A stretch of DNA of 64,000 nt from Corallococcus sp. EGB. Lineage in GTDB: Bacteria > Myxococcota > Myxococcia > Myxococcales > Myxococcaceae. Below the pieces are notes generated by a model. It worked only from the letters and a program-made list of their open reading frames with translations, was not told the DNA's origin and searched no databases. This document shows positions 19,011-27,625 of this stretch, one piece after another. The stretch spans positions 1,488,001 through 1,552,000 of the forward strand of contig NZ_CP079946.1 of the NCBI RefSeq assembly GCF_019968905.1, given 5' to 3'. Made by a program: the position numbers and the translations under genes. Every line of letters starts with the position of its first letter. The first letter of the stretch is position 1.

Positions 19011-21149
19011 TTGTTCAACCCCTTCAAACGCCGCACGTTCCTGCAAGCCGTGGTTGCTGTCGCGGCGACGACGACCTTTGGATGCTCCGACGACGACGCG
19101 ACGGCGCCTTCGGATGGCTCGCCCTATTTCCCGCAGTCGCTGGCGTCGGGAGACCCGCGTCCGGACAGCGTGGTGTTGTGGGTGCGCGTGGAGGACACGG
19201 CCCGCGGCGGGGCGGACCTGCCCCTGCGGCTGGAGGTCTCCCCCACGGAGGACTTCAAGACGCTGGTGCTGGACAAGAAGGACCTGACGGCGCTGGCGGA
19301 GCATGACCACGCGGTGAAGGTGAAGGTGACGGGGCTGTCCGCGCGCACGACGTACTACTACCGCTTCTCCTACGAGAAGGACGGCCAGAAGCACACCACG
19401 CGCATCGGGCGCACGCGCACCGCGCCGGCGGCGGGGGATGACGTGCCGGTGAAGTTCGTGTTCGCCAGCTGCCAGGACTTCATTGGCCGCTACTACAACG
19501 CCTGGCAGCGGCTGTCGCAGCTGGACGCGGACCTGGACTTCGTCGTGTTCCTGGGCGACTACGTCTATGAGACGACGGGCGACTCGTCCTTCCAGTCCGA
19601 CGGCGCGGGCCGCGCGGTGCGCTTCAGCGCGCCGGAAGAGGCGCTGCCGCAGGGCTCGGGGCTCACCGCGTTCCTCGCGGCGAACTCGCTGTCCAACTAC
19701 CGCGACCTGTACAAGACCGTCCGCGGCGACAAGCAGCTGCAGGCGGTGCACGAGCGCTACCCGTTCATCATCGTCTGGGACGACCACGAGTTCTCCGACG
19801 ACTGCTGGCAGGACGTGGCCACCTACGAGGACGGCAAGCGGGACGAGACGCAACTGGACCGCAAGCTCAACGCGGAGCAGGCCTTCCTGGAGTACATCCC
19901 GCTGGACACGATGCAGTCGCCCGAGGGCGCCATCGACGTGGCCAAGGAGCCGCGCTTCCCCCACTCGCGCATCTACCGTGACTTCGAGTACGGCAAGCAC
20001 CTGAAGCTCCTGGTGACGGACTACCGCAGCTTCCGGCCGGACCACCTCATCCCGGAGGACGCGTATCCGGGCGCCGTGGCGCTGGACGAGGCGCTCCTGA
20101 GTGCGGCGCTGCAGGGCCAGCCGGACGCGGTGAAGCAGACGTTCCAGGCGGACACGTTCGCGTACGTGAACATCGACGACGCGGCGTACGCGAACCACAA
20201 GCAGGTGCTGTTGGGCGTGTACCTGAGCCAGGCGAAGGCCGCGGGCCTGACGGACGCGGAGGCCGCGCAGAAGGCCGCCAAGTGGGTGAAGGGCCCGCTG
20301 GCGCTCTACTACGTGAACCAGGTGCTGAAGGCGGTGAACGCGCAGCTGGTGATTTCGCCGGCGGGCAAGCCCCGGGGCCTGGCGTACGCGCACATGGGCA
20401 AGGCGGCGCTCTTCAACATCCAGGGCTCGCGCTACGTGGTGGTGAAGGACACCTTCGACCTGTTCGCGGCGGTGAACTACCAGGCGACCGGGGGCAAGAG
20501 CGAGGACGTGTTCGGTCCGGACCAGGAGAAGTGGTTCCAGCAGACGCTGACCACGGCGACGAACACCTGGAAGATGGTGGTGAGCTCCACGTCGCTGTCG
20601 GCGCTCATCTGGGACTTCCGGCAGCAGGCGGACATCACCGACCCGACGCTGCGCCAGCGCTTCTACTTCAGCGTGGACCAGTGGGACGGCTTCCCCACGA
20701 AGAAGAAGGTGATGCTCAACACGCTGAAGGCGGCCGGCGTGTCCAACGCGGTGTTCATCTCCGGCGACATCCACGCGTCGTTCGCGTCGGTGGAGGAGGG
20801 CGTGCCCACGCTGACGGCGCCGGGCATCACCTCCGGCTCCATCAAGAGCCTGGCGAGCCTGGCGCTGATTGGCGCGGGCTACGCCACGGGCGCGCCGGTG
20901 TACCAGCACGCCGTGACGGAGATGGAGAAGACGCTCCAGGCGTCCAACCCGAACCTGCGCTTCGCGGACGCGGACTCGCACGGCTTCGTGGTGATGGAGG
21001 TGAAGGCGGACGAGACGCTCGCCACCTTCCACCTCATCCCCGCCGCCGAGGTGGCGAAGGACTACTCCAAGCGCGCGGGCAGCGAGCTGGAGGCGAAGTT
21101 CACCTCGAAGACCTTCCGCGTGAAGAACAGCGACATCCAGCCGGCCTGA
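19011..21149 (+). CDS. phoD: PhoD-family alkaline phosphatase/phosphodiesterase lipoprotein
   Basis: The 712-residue protein has PhoD landmarks: F-A-S-C-Q-D-F near residue 145 (the Cys that can bridge metals), L-G-D-Y-V-Y-E, W-D-D-H-E-F-S-D-D and S-G-D-I-H-A-S, which provide Ca/Fe ligands. PhoD enzymes release phosphate from phosphodiesters and monoesters outside the cytoplasm. TTG at 19011 is chosen because the next residues form a Tat-like signal (K-R-R-T-F-L-Q) followed by a lipobox-like T-T-F-G-C, and GGAG precedes it. The alternative ATG at 18927 would bury that signal 28 residues inside. Export by Tat and lipid anchoring are inferences. Confidence 0.88.
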   Translation: MFNPFKRRTFLQAVVAVAATTTFGCSDDDATAPSDGSPYFPQSLASGDPRPDSVVLWVRVEDTARGGADLPLRLEVSPTEDFKTLVLDKKDLTALAEHDHAVKVKVTGLSARTTYYYRFSYEKDGQKHTTRIGRTRTAPAAGDDVPVKFVFASCQDFIGRYYNAWQRLSQLDADLDFVVFLGDYVYETTGDSSFQSDGAGRAVRFSAPEEALPQGSGLTAFLAANSLSNYRDLYKTVRGDKQLQAVHERYPFIIVWDDHEFSDDCWQDVATYEDGKRDETQLDRKLNAEQAFLEYIPLDTMQSPEGAIDVAKEPRFPHSRIYRDFEYGKHLKLLVTDYRSFRPDHLIPEDAYPGAVALDEALLSAALQGQPDAVKQTFQADTFAYVNIDDAAYANHKQVLLGVYLSQAKAAGLTDAEAAQKAAKWVKGPLALYYVNQVLKAVNAQLVISPAGKPRGLAYAHMGKAALFNIQGSRYVVVKDTFDLFAAVNYQATGGKSEDVFGPDQEKWFQQTLTTATNTWKMVVSSTSLSALIWDFRQQADITDPTLRQRFYFSVDQWDGFPTKKKVMLNTLKAAGVSNAVFISGDIHASFASVEEGVPTLTAPGITSGSIKSLASLALIGAGYATGAPVYQHAVTEMEKTLQASNPNLRFADADSHGFVVMEVKADETLATFHLIPAAEVAKDYSKRAGSELEAKFTSKTFRVKNSDIQPA

Positions 21150-21173
21150 GCCGGACGTTGAGCATGTGAAGCG

Positions 21174-21210
21174 AAGGGCCGCGTGGGAGTGCTTCCCGCG
21201 CGGCCCTTTT
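21174..21210 (+). terminator. Intrinsic terminator after phoD
   Basis: A GC stem starts AAGGGCCGCG and ends CGCGGCCCTT with a short GTGC loop, followed by TTTTC, 25 bp after the stop codon. Confidence 0.88.
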
Positions 21211-21276
21211 CATTGGGGAACGAGCGGGCGGCGCGTCTCTGGGAGGCGCTGGCGGGCCGGGGTATAGACGGGCGCC

Positions 21277-23577
21277 ATGCACGTCTATGCCGCTGCGTTG
21301 GCCCAGGAGCTGGGCATCAAGCCGGAGCAGGTGGACCGGACCCTCGCGCTTCATGAGGAGGGAGGCACGGTCCCCTTCATCGCGCGCTACCGCAAGGAGG
21401 CCACGGGAGGCCTGGACGAGGTCCAGATTCAAGCCATCCTGGACAAGGCGTCTGAGCGCGCGGAGCTGGACGGGCGGCGCGACACCATCCTGCGCAGCAT
21501 CGAGGAGCAGGGGAAGCTGACGCCGGAGCTGACGAAGGCGCTCCAGGCGGCGCGCACGCGCGCGGAGTTGGAGGACCTGTACCTGCCCTACAAGCCCAAG
21601 CGCCGCACGCGCGCGGCCATCGCCCGGGAGAAGGGGCTGGAGCCGCTGGCGGACCTGGTGTGGAAGCAGGAGGGCCAGCGCGGGGAGAACCTGGACGCGC
21701 GCGTGAAGCCCTATGTGAACGCGGACAAGGGCGTGGCGGACGTGGCGCAGGCGCTGGCGGGCGCGCGGGACATCTGCGCGGAGCGGGTGGCGGAGGACGC
21801 GAAGCTGCGCCGCGAGGCCCGCGACCTGTGCACGCGGCGGGGCACGCTGCGCTCGGACGTGGTGCCCGCGAAGAAGGGCGAGACGACCAAGTTCGAGAAC
21901 TACTACGGCCATGAGGAGCCGCTGTCCCAGGCCCCGTCCCACCGCGTGCTGGCGCTGCTGCGCGGCGAGGAGGAGGGCGTGCTGAAGGTGAAGCTGGGGC
22001 TGCCGGACGACGAGGTGAAGGGGCTCTTCACCTCGCGCGTGGTGACGCGGCCGCAGTCGCTGTTCGCGGGCGAGTTGCGCGCGGCGGTAGAGGACGGGTG
22101 GGACCGGCTGATGGGGCCGTCGCTGGAGTCGGAGCTGCGCGCGGAGCTGAAGGAGCGCGCGGACAAGGGCGCCATTGGTGTGTTTGGAGAGAACCTGCGG
22201 CACCTGCTGTTGGCGGCGCCGGCGGGGGCTCGGGCGGTGCTGGCGTTGGATCCGGGGCTGCGCACGGGCATCAAGCTGGTGATGCTGGACGCGACGGGGA
22301 CGGTGGCGGAGACGGCGACGCTCTATTCGGAGCGGAGCGCGGACGAGCGGGCGCGCGCGGCGAAGCTGCTGGAGGCGGTGGTGCGCAAGCACAAGCCGGA
22401 GCTCATCGCGGTGGGCAACGGAACGGGCAGCCGCGAGGCGGAGGTCTTCACGCGGGACACGCTGAAGGCGATGGGCGTGCAGATTCCGGTGGTGTCGGTG
22501 AGCGAGCAGGGCGCGTCCATCTACTCCGCGTCGGAGGTGGCGCGGGAAGAGTTCCCGGAGCTGGACGTGTCGCTGCGCGGAGCAGTGTCCATTGGACGGC
22601 GCTTGCAGGACCCGCTGGCGGAGCTGGTGAAGATCGACCCGAAGAGCATCGGGGTGGGGCAGTACCAGCACGACGTGGACCAGGGGCTGTTGAAGAAGAA
22701 GCTGGGCGAGGTGGTGGACTCGTGCGTGAACGCGGTGGGCGTGGACGTGAACACGGCGTCGCCGCAGTTGTTGGAGCACGTGTCCGGCGTGGGGCCGTCG
22801 CTGGCGAAGAAGCTGGTGGCGCACCGGGCGGCCAAGGGGCGCTTCACGACGCGGCGCGAGCTGCTCAAGGTGAGCGGCCTGGGGCCGAAGACGTTCGAGC
22901 AGGCGGCGGGTTTCCTGCGGGTGCGCGGGCCAGAGCCGCTGGATTCGAGCGCGGTGCACCCGGAGCGCTACGCCGTGGTGGAGCGGATGGCGAAGGACCT
23001 GGGCGTGGACGTGGCGTCGCTGGTGGGGAACGCGGCGCTGGTGCGTCAGATTGATGCGAAGCGCTACCTGGGGCCGGAGCTGGGCGAGCTGACGCTGAAG
23101 GACATCCTGGCGGAGTTGGAGAAGCCGAGCCGCGACCCGCGAGGTGACTTCACGGCGCACGCGACGCGGGATGATCTGCGCACGCTGGAGGATGTGAAGG
23201 AGGGGATGGTGTTGCAGGGCGTGGTGACGAACGTGACAGCGTTTGGAGCGTTCGTGGACGTGGGCGTGCATCAGGACGGCCTGGTGCATGTGTCGCAGCT
23301 GGCGGCGCGGTTCATCAAGGATCCGTCGGAGGTGGCCAAGGTGGGCGACCGGCTGACGGTGAAGGTCCTGTCCGTGGACCTGGCGCGCAAGCGTCTGGCG
23401 TTGTCCGTGCGCGCGGTGCTGGAGGGTGGAGCGCCGCAGCCGTCCGGGCGGCCGGCCCAGGCAAAGCCCGTCAGTTCACCGGCTCCGCAGCGTCCGGCGC
23501 AGAAGCCGGCGAACCCGGCTCCGCCGCAGAAGAAGCCGGAGCCGTTCAACAACCCGTTCTCGAAGTTGAAGCGCTGA
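21277..23577 (+). CDS. tex: Tex-family transcription accessory protein (RNA-binding)
   Basis: The 766-residue protein matches the Tex architecture: helical N-terminal region with G-G-T-V-P-F-I-A-R-Y-R-K-E near residues 26-38, a YqgF/RNase H-like domain (A-L-D-P-G-L-R-T-G-I-K, about 321-331), helix-hairpin-helix motifs (about 485-570, V-S-G-V-G-P-S-L-A-K and V-S-G-L-G-P-K-T-F), and a C-terminal S1 RNA-binding domain (about 645-720). The last 55 residues are Pro/Ala/Lys-rich. Tex binds nucleic acids and RNA polymerase and affects transcription and stress tolerance in other bacteria. The next downstream frame begins 5 bp after its stop. Confidence 0.95.
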   Translation: MHVYAAALAQELGIKPEQVDRTLALHEEGGTVPFIARYRKEATGGLDEVQIQAILDKASERAELDGRRDTILRSIEEQGKLTPELTKALQAARTRAELEDLYLPYKPKRRTRAAIAREKGLEPLADLVWKQEGQRGENLDARVKPYVNADKGVADVAQALAGARDICAERVAEDAKLRREARDLCTRRGTLRSDVVPAKKGETTKFENYYGHEEPLSQAPSHRVLALLRGEEEGVLKVKLGLPDDEVKGLFTSRVVTRPQSLFAGELRAAVEDGWDRLMGPSLESELRAELKERADKGAIGVFGENLRHLLLAAPAGARAVLALDPGLRTGIKLVMLDATGTVAETATLYSERSADERARAAKLLEAVVRKHKPELIAVGNGTGSREAEVFTRDTLKAMGVQIPVVSVSEQGASIYSASEVAREEFPELDVSLRGAVSIGRRLQDPLAELVKIDPKSIGVGQYQHDVDQGLLKKKLGEVVDSCVNAVGVDVNTASPQLLEHVSGVGPSLAKKLVAHRAAKGRFTTRRELLKVSGLGPKTFEQAAGFLRVRGPEPLDSSAVHPERYAVVERMAKDLGVDVASLVGNAALVRQIDAKRYLGPELGELTLKDILAELEKPSRDPRGDFTAHATRDDLRTLEDVKEGMVLQGVVTNVTAFGAFVDVGVHQDGLVHVSQLAARFIKDPSEVAKVGDRLTVKVLSVDLARKRLALSVRAVLEGGAPQPSGRPAQAKPVSSPAPQRPAQKPANPAPPQKKPEPFNNPFSKLKR

Positions 23578-23582
23578 CGCAC

Positions 23583-23988
23583 GTGGCCCACTTTCAAGAC
23601 CTGACCCATTGCAGCTACATGCGCCAGTGGGAGCAGTCGTCGCTGGCGGTAGGCTGGCTTGAAAGGGGGCACGCGTATCCCCGGGGCGCCGTGGAAGAGA
23701 AGTTCTTCGCGGCGCTTCTCCGCCTGTGTGCGAATCCCTGGCAGCCGCCGGTGGTGTCTGCGGGCTTCCATGTGTGCTCGCTTTGCCAGTTCGCGGGGAG
23801 GCTCAAGGGCACGTCTTACTTCGGTGCGGGGGGCGCCACCGGGACGGCGAACGTCTTCATCCCCGGGGAGACGCAGGTCTTCATCGCTCCGACGATGATC
23901 GTCCACTACATCGACGCGCACGAGTACGTGCCGCCCATGGAGTTCCAGGACGCAGTCCTCCAGTGTCCTGAAATGCGATCCCCCCTGT
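23583..23988 (+). pseudogene. Conserved myxobacterial protein truncated by the IS3-family element
   Basis: The frame starts 5 bp after tex and encodes about 135 genuine residues (M-A-H-F-Q-D-L-T start; W-L-E-R-G-H; C-S-L-C-Q-F; V-H-Y-I-D-A-H; M-E-F-Q-D-A-V; C-P-E-M-R-S) before running into the left end of the IS. I recall a widespread myxobacterial family of about 150-160 residues with this pattern, in which the C-P-x-M-R-S segment is followed by about 15 more residues ending in a short helix. Those are missing here, replaced by IS sequence up to a stop at 24014. The Cys pair and His residues could bind metal. Function is unknown. The truncated protein may still be made. Confidence 0.72.
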
Positions 23989-24060
23989 GTCAGGGAAGTT
24001 GTCGCCTCGGCTGACGTGCCGAGCTGACGACGCCCTGGGGGCGAGAGCCGGTAGGACGCA

Positions 24061-24624
24061 GTGCCGTACACGGATGCATTCAAGGCGCAGATGGTGAAGC
24101 GGATGGTGGGCCCGGGCGCGGTAAGTGCCGCGGCGCTGGCCCGCCAGGTGGGCGTCTCGCAGCCGACGTTGTCGCAGTGGTTGCGCGAGGCGAATAAGTT
24201 GGCGGCAATGACGCCCCCGTCCGAGGAGAAGAAGCCTGCCGGTCCGAAGAAGTGGACGCCCGAGGAGAAACTGCGCGTGCTGGCGGAAGCGCACGGACTG
24301 GAGGGCGAGACGCTGGGAGCGCTTCTGCGCCGGGAAGGGCTGCATGAAGAGCAGTTGGGGGAGTGGCGGGCCGCAGCCGCTGGAGCCCTTTCCCAAGGCG
24401 CGCAGACGGCTGCCGCCGGGGCCCTGACGGCCAGCCAGCGTCGGCGGCTGGCCTCGTCGGAGAAACGGGTGAAGGAGCTGGAGCGGGAGCTGCGCCGCAA
24501 GGAGAAGGCGCTGGCGGAGACGGCGGCGCTGCTGGTACTCGAAAAAAAACTTCAGGCGATGGGCTGGGACGAGAAGGACGTGGACGACGAGGACGACGCA
24601 GCGGACGAGAAGCGCGGGAAATGA
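24061..24624 (+). CDS. IS3-family transposase OrfA
   Basis: The 187-residue protein (GTG start) has an N-terminal helix-turn-helix (about residues 10-45: A-A-A-L-A-R-Q-V-G-V-S-Q-P-T-L-S-Q-W-L-R), a Pro/Lys linker, a second helical domain, and a Lys/Glu-rich coiled coil (about 125-165) typical of IS3 OrfA dimerisation. It binds the element ends and regulates transposition. Its stop overlaps the orfB start (ATGA). A run of eight A bases at 24542-24549 allows -1 slippage into the orfB frame. Confidence 0.9.
   Translation: MPYTDAFKAQMVKRMVGPGAVSAAALARQVGVSQPTLSQWLREANKLAAMTPPSEEKKPAGPKKWTPEEKLRVLAEAHGLEGETLGALLRREGLHEEQLGEWRAAAAGALSQGAQTAAAGALTASQRRRLASSEKRVKELERELRRKEKALAETAALLVLEKKLQAMGWDEKDVDDEDDAADEKRGK
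24543..24549 (+). other. Slippery heptamer for -1 frameshift in the IS3 element
   Basis: In the orfA frame the bases read A_AAA_AAA, the strongest class of -1 slippery site. The -1 frame is open from 24363 through to the orfB stop, so slippage would make an OrfAB fusion transposase, as in other IS3 elements. The run ends about 70 bp before the orfB ATG. Confidence 0.7.
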
Positions 24625-25640
24625 CGCTCGCGCACGTGGAAGCGGCCCTCCTGCAAGGCGTGCGGCTGGAGGCCGTCTGCGAGCGGCTCGGGGTGGCTCC
24701 GCGCACGATTCAACGCTGGAGGAAGCCGGAAACGGCCCAGGACGGGCGGTGCGGACCGCGCACCCGACCCGCCAACCGACTCTCCGAAGGCGAGAAGCGC
24801 CGCATGCTGGCGGTGGCCAACAGCGAGGAATTCCGCGACGTCTCGCCCAAGCAACTGGTGCCCAGACTCGCCGACCGGGGCGAGTACCTGGCCAGCGAGG
24901 CGAGCTTCTACCGGGTGCTGCGCGAGGCGGGACAGCTGGCGCACCGTGGCCCCGCGAAGCCACCCACGCCGCGCCCCAAGGCCGAGCATACGGCCAGCGC
25001 CCCCTGCCAGGTGTGGAGTTGGGACATCACCTACTTGAAGGGGCCGGTGAAGGGCACCTTCCTCTATCTCTACCTCGTGGTGGACGTCTTCAGCCGCCGC
25101 ATCATGGGCTGGCGTGTCCACGAGGAGGAGTCGTCCGCGCATGCCGCGGCCCTCATTCGCGACAGCTGGCGCGAGGCGGGCTGCCCCGAGGGCCTGGTAC
25201 TGCATTCGGACAACGGCGGCCCCATGAAGGGCGCCACGATGCTGGCCACGCTGCAATGGCTGGGCGTGGCGCCTTCCTTCAGCCGGCCCCGCGTCTCGGA
25301 CGACAAAGCTTTCTCCGAAGCCCTTTTCCGTACGCTGAAGTACCACCCCTGCTTCCCCCAACGAGCCTTCACGTCGACGCAGGCTGCGCACACATGGGTG
25401 GTGCGTTTCGTCGCCTGGTACAACACCGAGCACCAGCACTCCGCCATCCGCTTCGTCACGCCGGACGCCAGACACTTCGGCCTCGACGCCGCGCTGCTCG
25501 CCCAGCGCCACCAGGTGTACCAGCGCGCCCGCGCCCGTCACCCCGAGCGCTGGAGCCGCGACACGCGCGACTGGACTCCAGCAGGCCCCGTGCGCCTCAA
25601 CCCCTCATCGGAAGTGCAGGAGCTGAAGCACATCGGCTGA
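24621..25640 (+). CDS. IS3-family transposase OrfB (DDE integrase core)
   Basis: The 339-residue protein has an integrase core with the catalytic triad at Asp135 (W-S-W-D-I-T-Y), Asp197 (H-S-D-N-G-G) and Glu233 (D-D-K-A-F-S-E-A-L-F-R-T-L-K-Y). The N-terminal part includes a helix-turn-helix-like segment (L-E-A-V-C-E-R-L-G-V-A-P-R-T-I-Q-R-W). All catalytic residues are intact, so the element could be active. It starts by ATGA overlap with orfA, and its frame can also be reached by -1 slippage upstream. Confidence 0.93.
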   Translation: MTLAHVEAALLQGVRLEAVCERLGVAPRTIQRWRKPETAQDGRCGPRTRPANRLSEGEKRRMLAVANSEEFRDVSPKQLVPRLADRGEYLASEASFYRVLREAGQLAHRGPAKPPTPRPKAEHTASAPCQVWSWDITYLKGPVKGTFLYLYLVVDVFSRRIMGWRVHEEESSAHAAALIRDSWREAGCPEGLVLHSDNGGPMKGATMLATLQWLGVAPSFSRPRVSDDKAFSEALFRTLKYHPCFPQRAFTSTQAAHTWVVRFVAWYNTEHQHSAIRFVTPDARHFGLDAALLAQRHQVYQRARARHPERWSRDTRDWTPAGPVRLNPSSEVQELKHIG

Positions 25641-25667
25641 ACCCTCTCACGCGACAACTACCTTGAC

Positions 25668-25848
25668 GCTCACCGACCCCGTGGTGCGCCTGATGCTGCT
25701 GAAGAAGGGGTGGTTCCAGGGCTGCCTCTACAACCAGGAGACGGACGAACGCCCGCAGCTCTACTTCGATCACATGCTGAAGAGGGGCAACGCGTATGAT
25801 CTGGCGAGGGAAATCCGCAAGGGCCTGGACCTGACGGACGCCGAGTAG
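25668..25848 (+). pseudogene. 3' fragment of an unrecognised gene cut by the IS3 element
   Basis: Reading from the right end of the IS, a frame encodes about 60 residues with normal GC3 codon use (P-V-V-R-L-M-L-L-K-K-G-W-F-Q-G-C-L-Y-N near the start, A-Y-D-L-A-R-E-I-R-K-G-L-D-L near the end). The only in-frame start is the TTG within the IS inverted repeat. It therefore looks like the tail of a longer gene that lost its 5' part. A hairpin follows its stop, as expected for a native gene end. The family is not recognised, and it does not continue the gene truncated at 23988. Confidence 0.55.
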
Positions 25849-25853
25849 CCCGG

Positions 25854-25885
25854 GACGGGCCGCGAGTGAGCACGCGCGGCCCGTC
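25854..25885 (+). terminator. Hairpin after the truncated gene
   Basis: A perfect 11-bp inverted repeat (GACGGGCCGCG and its complement) surrounds a 10-nt loop directly after the stop at 25848. There is no T-run, so termination strength is uncertain. Confidence 0.5.
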
Positions 25886-25945
25886 GAGGGCATGGGGGGT
25901 TGGAAGGCTGTCACCGCGGGCGGTTTTACGTCGACCTGGAACTAG

Positions 25946-26820
25946 GGGCTGTCCCTGATTAGCGCAGCCAAAGAAGCATGGATGCGACGTGCAGGACGGC
26001 GAGGTAACTGGTCGCCGTCTTGTCATAGCGGGTGGCGACAGCACGAAAGCGCTTGAGGTCGTGGAAGAAGCACTCCACCCGGTAGCGCAGCCGGTACAGG
26101 GTGCGGTCCAACGGCAACGCCCGCTTGCGGCTCGGGTTTGAATGGATGACAGGCTTCATCCTGAGCTTTCGAACGTTGGCGCGAATGCGGTCGGCGTCAT
26201 AGCCGGTATCCGCGATGAAAGCGGCGCCCTCGGCGTGCGCCAGAAGTTCTTCGGCCATTGTGGACTCGTGCTGCTGGCCTGGCGTCAGCGCGACGTGGAG
26301 CGGCTTACCTCCCGTCGTCGTGACGGCGTGAACTTTCGTTGAAAAGCCTCCTCGAGAACGCCCCAAAGCATTGCTTCGGATCCCCCTTTTCCGCCCGCGG
26401 CGTCCTGATGCGCCCGGACGACAGATGCGTCAGCGAGGGAGCCGAGTTCATCCACATCGAGCCGAAGCGCCTTGAAGATGGCTTCCCAGCGCCCCGTCTT
26501 CGCCCAGCGATGGAATCGATTGTAGACCGTCTTCCAGTGACCGAACCGCTCGGGCAAGTCCCGCCACTGCACCCCAGTCTTCACGCGCCACACCACGGCG
26601 TTGATGAAGTCACGGTCCCCTCGCTTCGAGCGAGGGCCGCTCCTGGAGCCCAGCAGGGGTCCGATGCGGCTCCACTCGGCATCGCTCAGTTCATGTCGGC
26701 GCACAGCCTGCGTTGATCATACTTGGCCCCAGCCAGTAACTCCGACTCGGGGCCCAGCCCCAACGTGCCGGAGGACCGGCCCGTCGGGTCGATTCGTGAA
26801 CACGAGATCAGGGACAGCCC
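25946..26820 (-). mobile_element. IS5-family (IS427-like) insertion sequence, intact
   Basis: An 875-bp element with perfect 14-bp terminal inverted repeats (GGGCTGTCCCTGAT, 25946-25959; complement at 26807-26820), flanked on both sides by CTAG (25942-25945 and 26821-26824). CTAG is the target duplication favoured by IS427-group IS5 elements. Because CTAG is palindromic, the exact boundary could be shifted by a base or two. The transposase is on the minus strand in two frames. Perfect ends and duplication indicate recent insertion. Confidence 0.93.
25959..26704 (-). CDS. IS5-family transposase, made by -1 frameshift
   Basis: Two overlapping frames make one DDE transposase. The upstream frame (26285-26704, GTG start) holds the N-terminal domain (W-R-V-K-T-G-V-Q-W-R-D-L-P-E-R-F-G) and the first Asp (A-D-A-S-V-V-R-A-H-Q). 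The downstream frame (25959-26366) holds G-R-S-R-G-G-F-S-T-K-V-H, the second Asp (I-A-D-T-G-Y-D) and the Glu (Y-R-V-E-C-F-F). The family's continuous protein is restored by a -1 shift near GGAAAAGGGGG (about 26380-26390 on the complement), giving the expected N-A-L-G-R-S-R-G-G-F join. IS427-group elements commonly use such a shift, so this is likely functional rather than broken. Confidence 0.88.
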
Positions 26821-26826
26821 CTAGTC

Positions 26827-27476
26827 CTACAGCTGGAGTTTGAGCCGTGCCTTTCGGGGTCGGTAGTGGCACTGCATGGCCACGGCTTGGTGGTGGCGTC
26901 GCCAGCGACTCCACACCAGCACATGCGCAATCGGAGTTGCCACACGGCGCAGAAGCGCTACCAGGAGCGCCCGCCCCTCCTGGACGGAGTAGCGGACGAA
27001 GGGCGTCCGTAGATGCCGCGCCGGGCGAGAAACGCGCGCATGGGGTTTCTGCGCCTCGGCAGGCCGAGCGCTTTTGGGGGCAGGCCCTCCTGGAGTTGCG
27101 AATTGGCCACGGCACAGGCGGCGGCAAGAAAGACGTGGGCCAACAGGCACAACGTCATGTGCCAATTCCAGGCCGTCCACGTGCGCACTTTATAGTCGGC
27201 GAGGCCCACCTCGTTCTTGGCGGATTCGAAGTCCTCCTTGAAGGCCCACCGGCTGCCCGCTGCACGCACCATCGACTCCAGCGAGGCATTGCGCCGGGCA
27301 TGCACGACGTAGAAGGCCACCTTCCCGTCCGCGAGGCTTCGGCGAAACAGCAGCCAGCGTGACAATCCGAGGTGCCGATTGAGCCGCATGCGCGCCCAGT
27401 CGTAGACGCGTAGGCCCTTGGTGCCCGCGCCCGCGGATAGACGCACCCAGGCGTCCGGCGGGACTTGCTCCACCAT
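26827..27476 (-). pseudogene. IS701-like transposase remnant, 5'-truncated and frameshifted
   Basis: The minus strand encodes the C-terminal part of an IS701-type DDE transposase: L-S-A-G-A-G-T-K-G-L-R-V-Y-D-W-A, then W-A-F-K-E-D-F-E-S-A-K-N-E-V-G-L with the terminal catalytic Glu region, then W-N-W-H-M-T-L-C-L-L-A-H-V-F-L. Near 27015 the reading moves to another frame, which continues with Y-S-V-Q-E-G-R-A-L-L-V-A-L-L-R-R and ends W-R-R-H-H-Q-A-V-A-M-Q-C-H-Y. The first two-thirds of the transposase are absent. It abuts a plus-strand transposase fragment near 27480. Confidence 0.8.
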
Positions 27477-27496
27477 TCGACGATCCCATCAATCGA

Positions 27497-27625
27497 GCCC
27501 TGGGTTTGATGCACACCTCCTCCGTCGTGGAGGAACTGCGGCAGGCCCTGCTGGAGTAGTCTCACCGGTACAACGAGCACTGGCTGCTCGAGCGCCGCAA
27601 CCTCCTCTCGCCGAGGCAGGGCCCG
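27497..27625 (+). pseudogene. IS3-type transposase C-terminal remnant with in-frame stop
   Basis: The plus strand encodes V-V-E-E-L-R-Q-A-L-L-E, then TAG at 27557-27559, then R-Y-N-E-H-W-L-L-E-R-R-N-L-L-S-P-R-Q. This matches the C-terminal end of IS3-family OrfB proteins, where E-E-L-R-x-A-L and Y-N-x-x-W-L-x-E-R are hallmarks. It is not from the intact IS3 element at 23989, whose C-terminus differs. Upstream parts are missing because the IS701-like remnant lies directly against it. Confidence 0.7.

Larger units (their letters stand above)
23989..25667 (+). mobile_element. IS3-family insertion sequence, intact
   Basis: A 1,679-bp element bounded by 17-bp imperfect inverted repeats: left GTCAGGGAAGTTGTCGC (23989-24005) and right, read inward, GTCAAGGTAGTTGTCGC (25651-25667), with two mismatches. 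It carries overlapping orfA and orfB with a slippery run, the IS3 layout. No target-site duplication is visible next to the repeats, and the genes on the two sides do not look like halves of one gene. This suggests that flanking DNA was lost or recombined after insertion. Confidence 0.88.
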
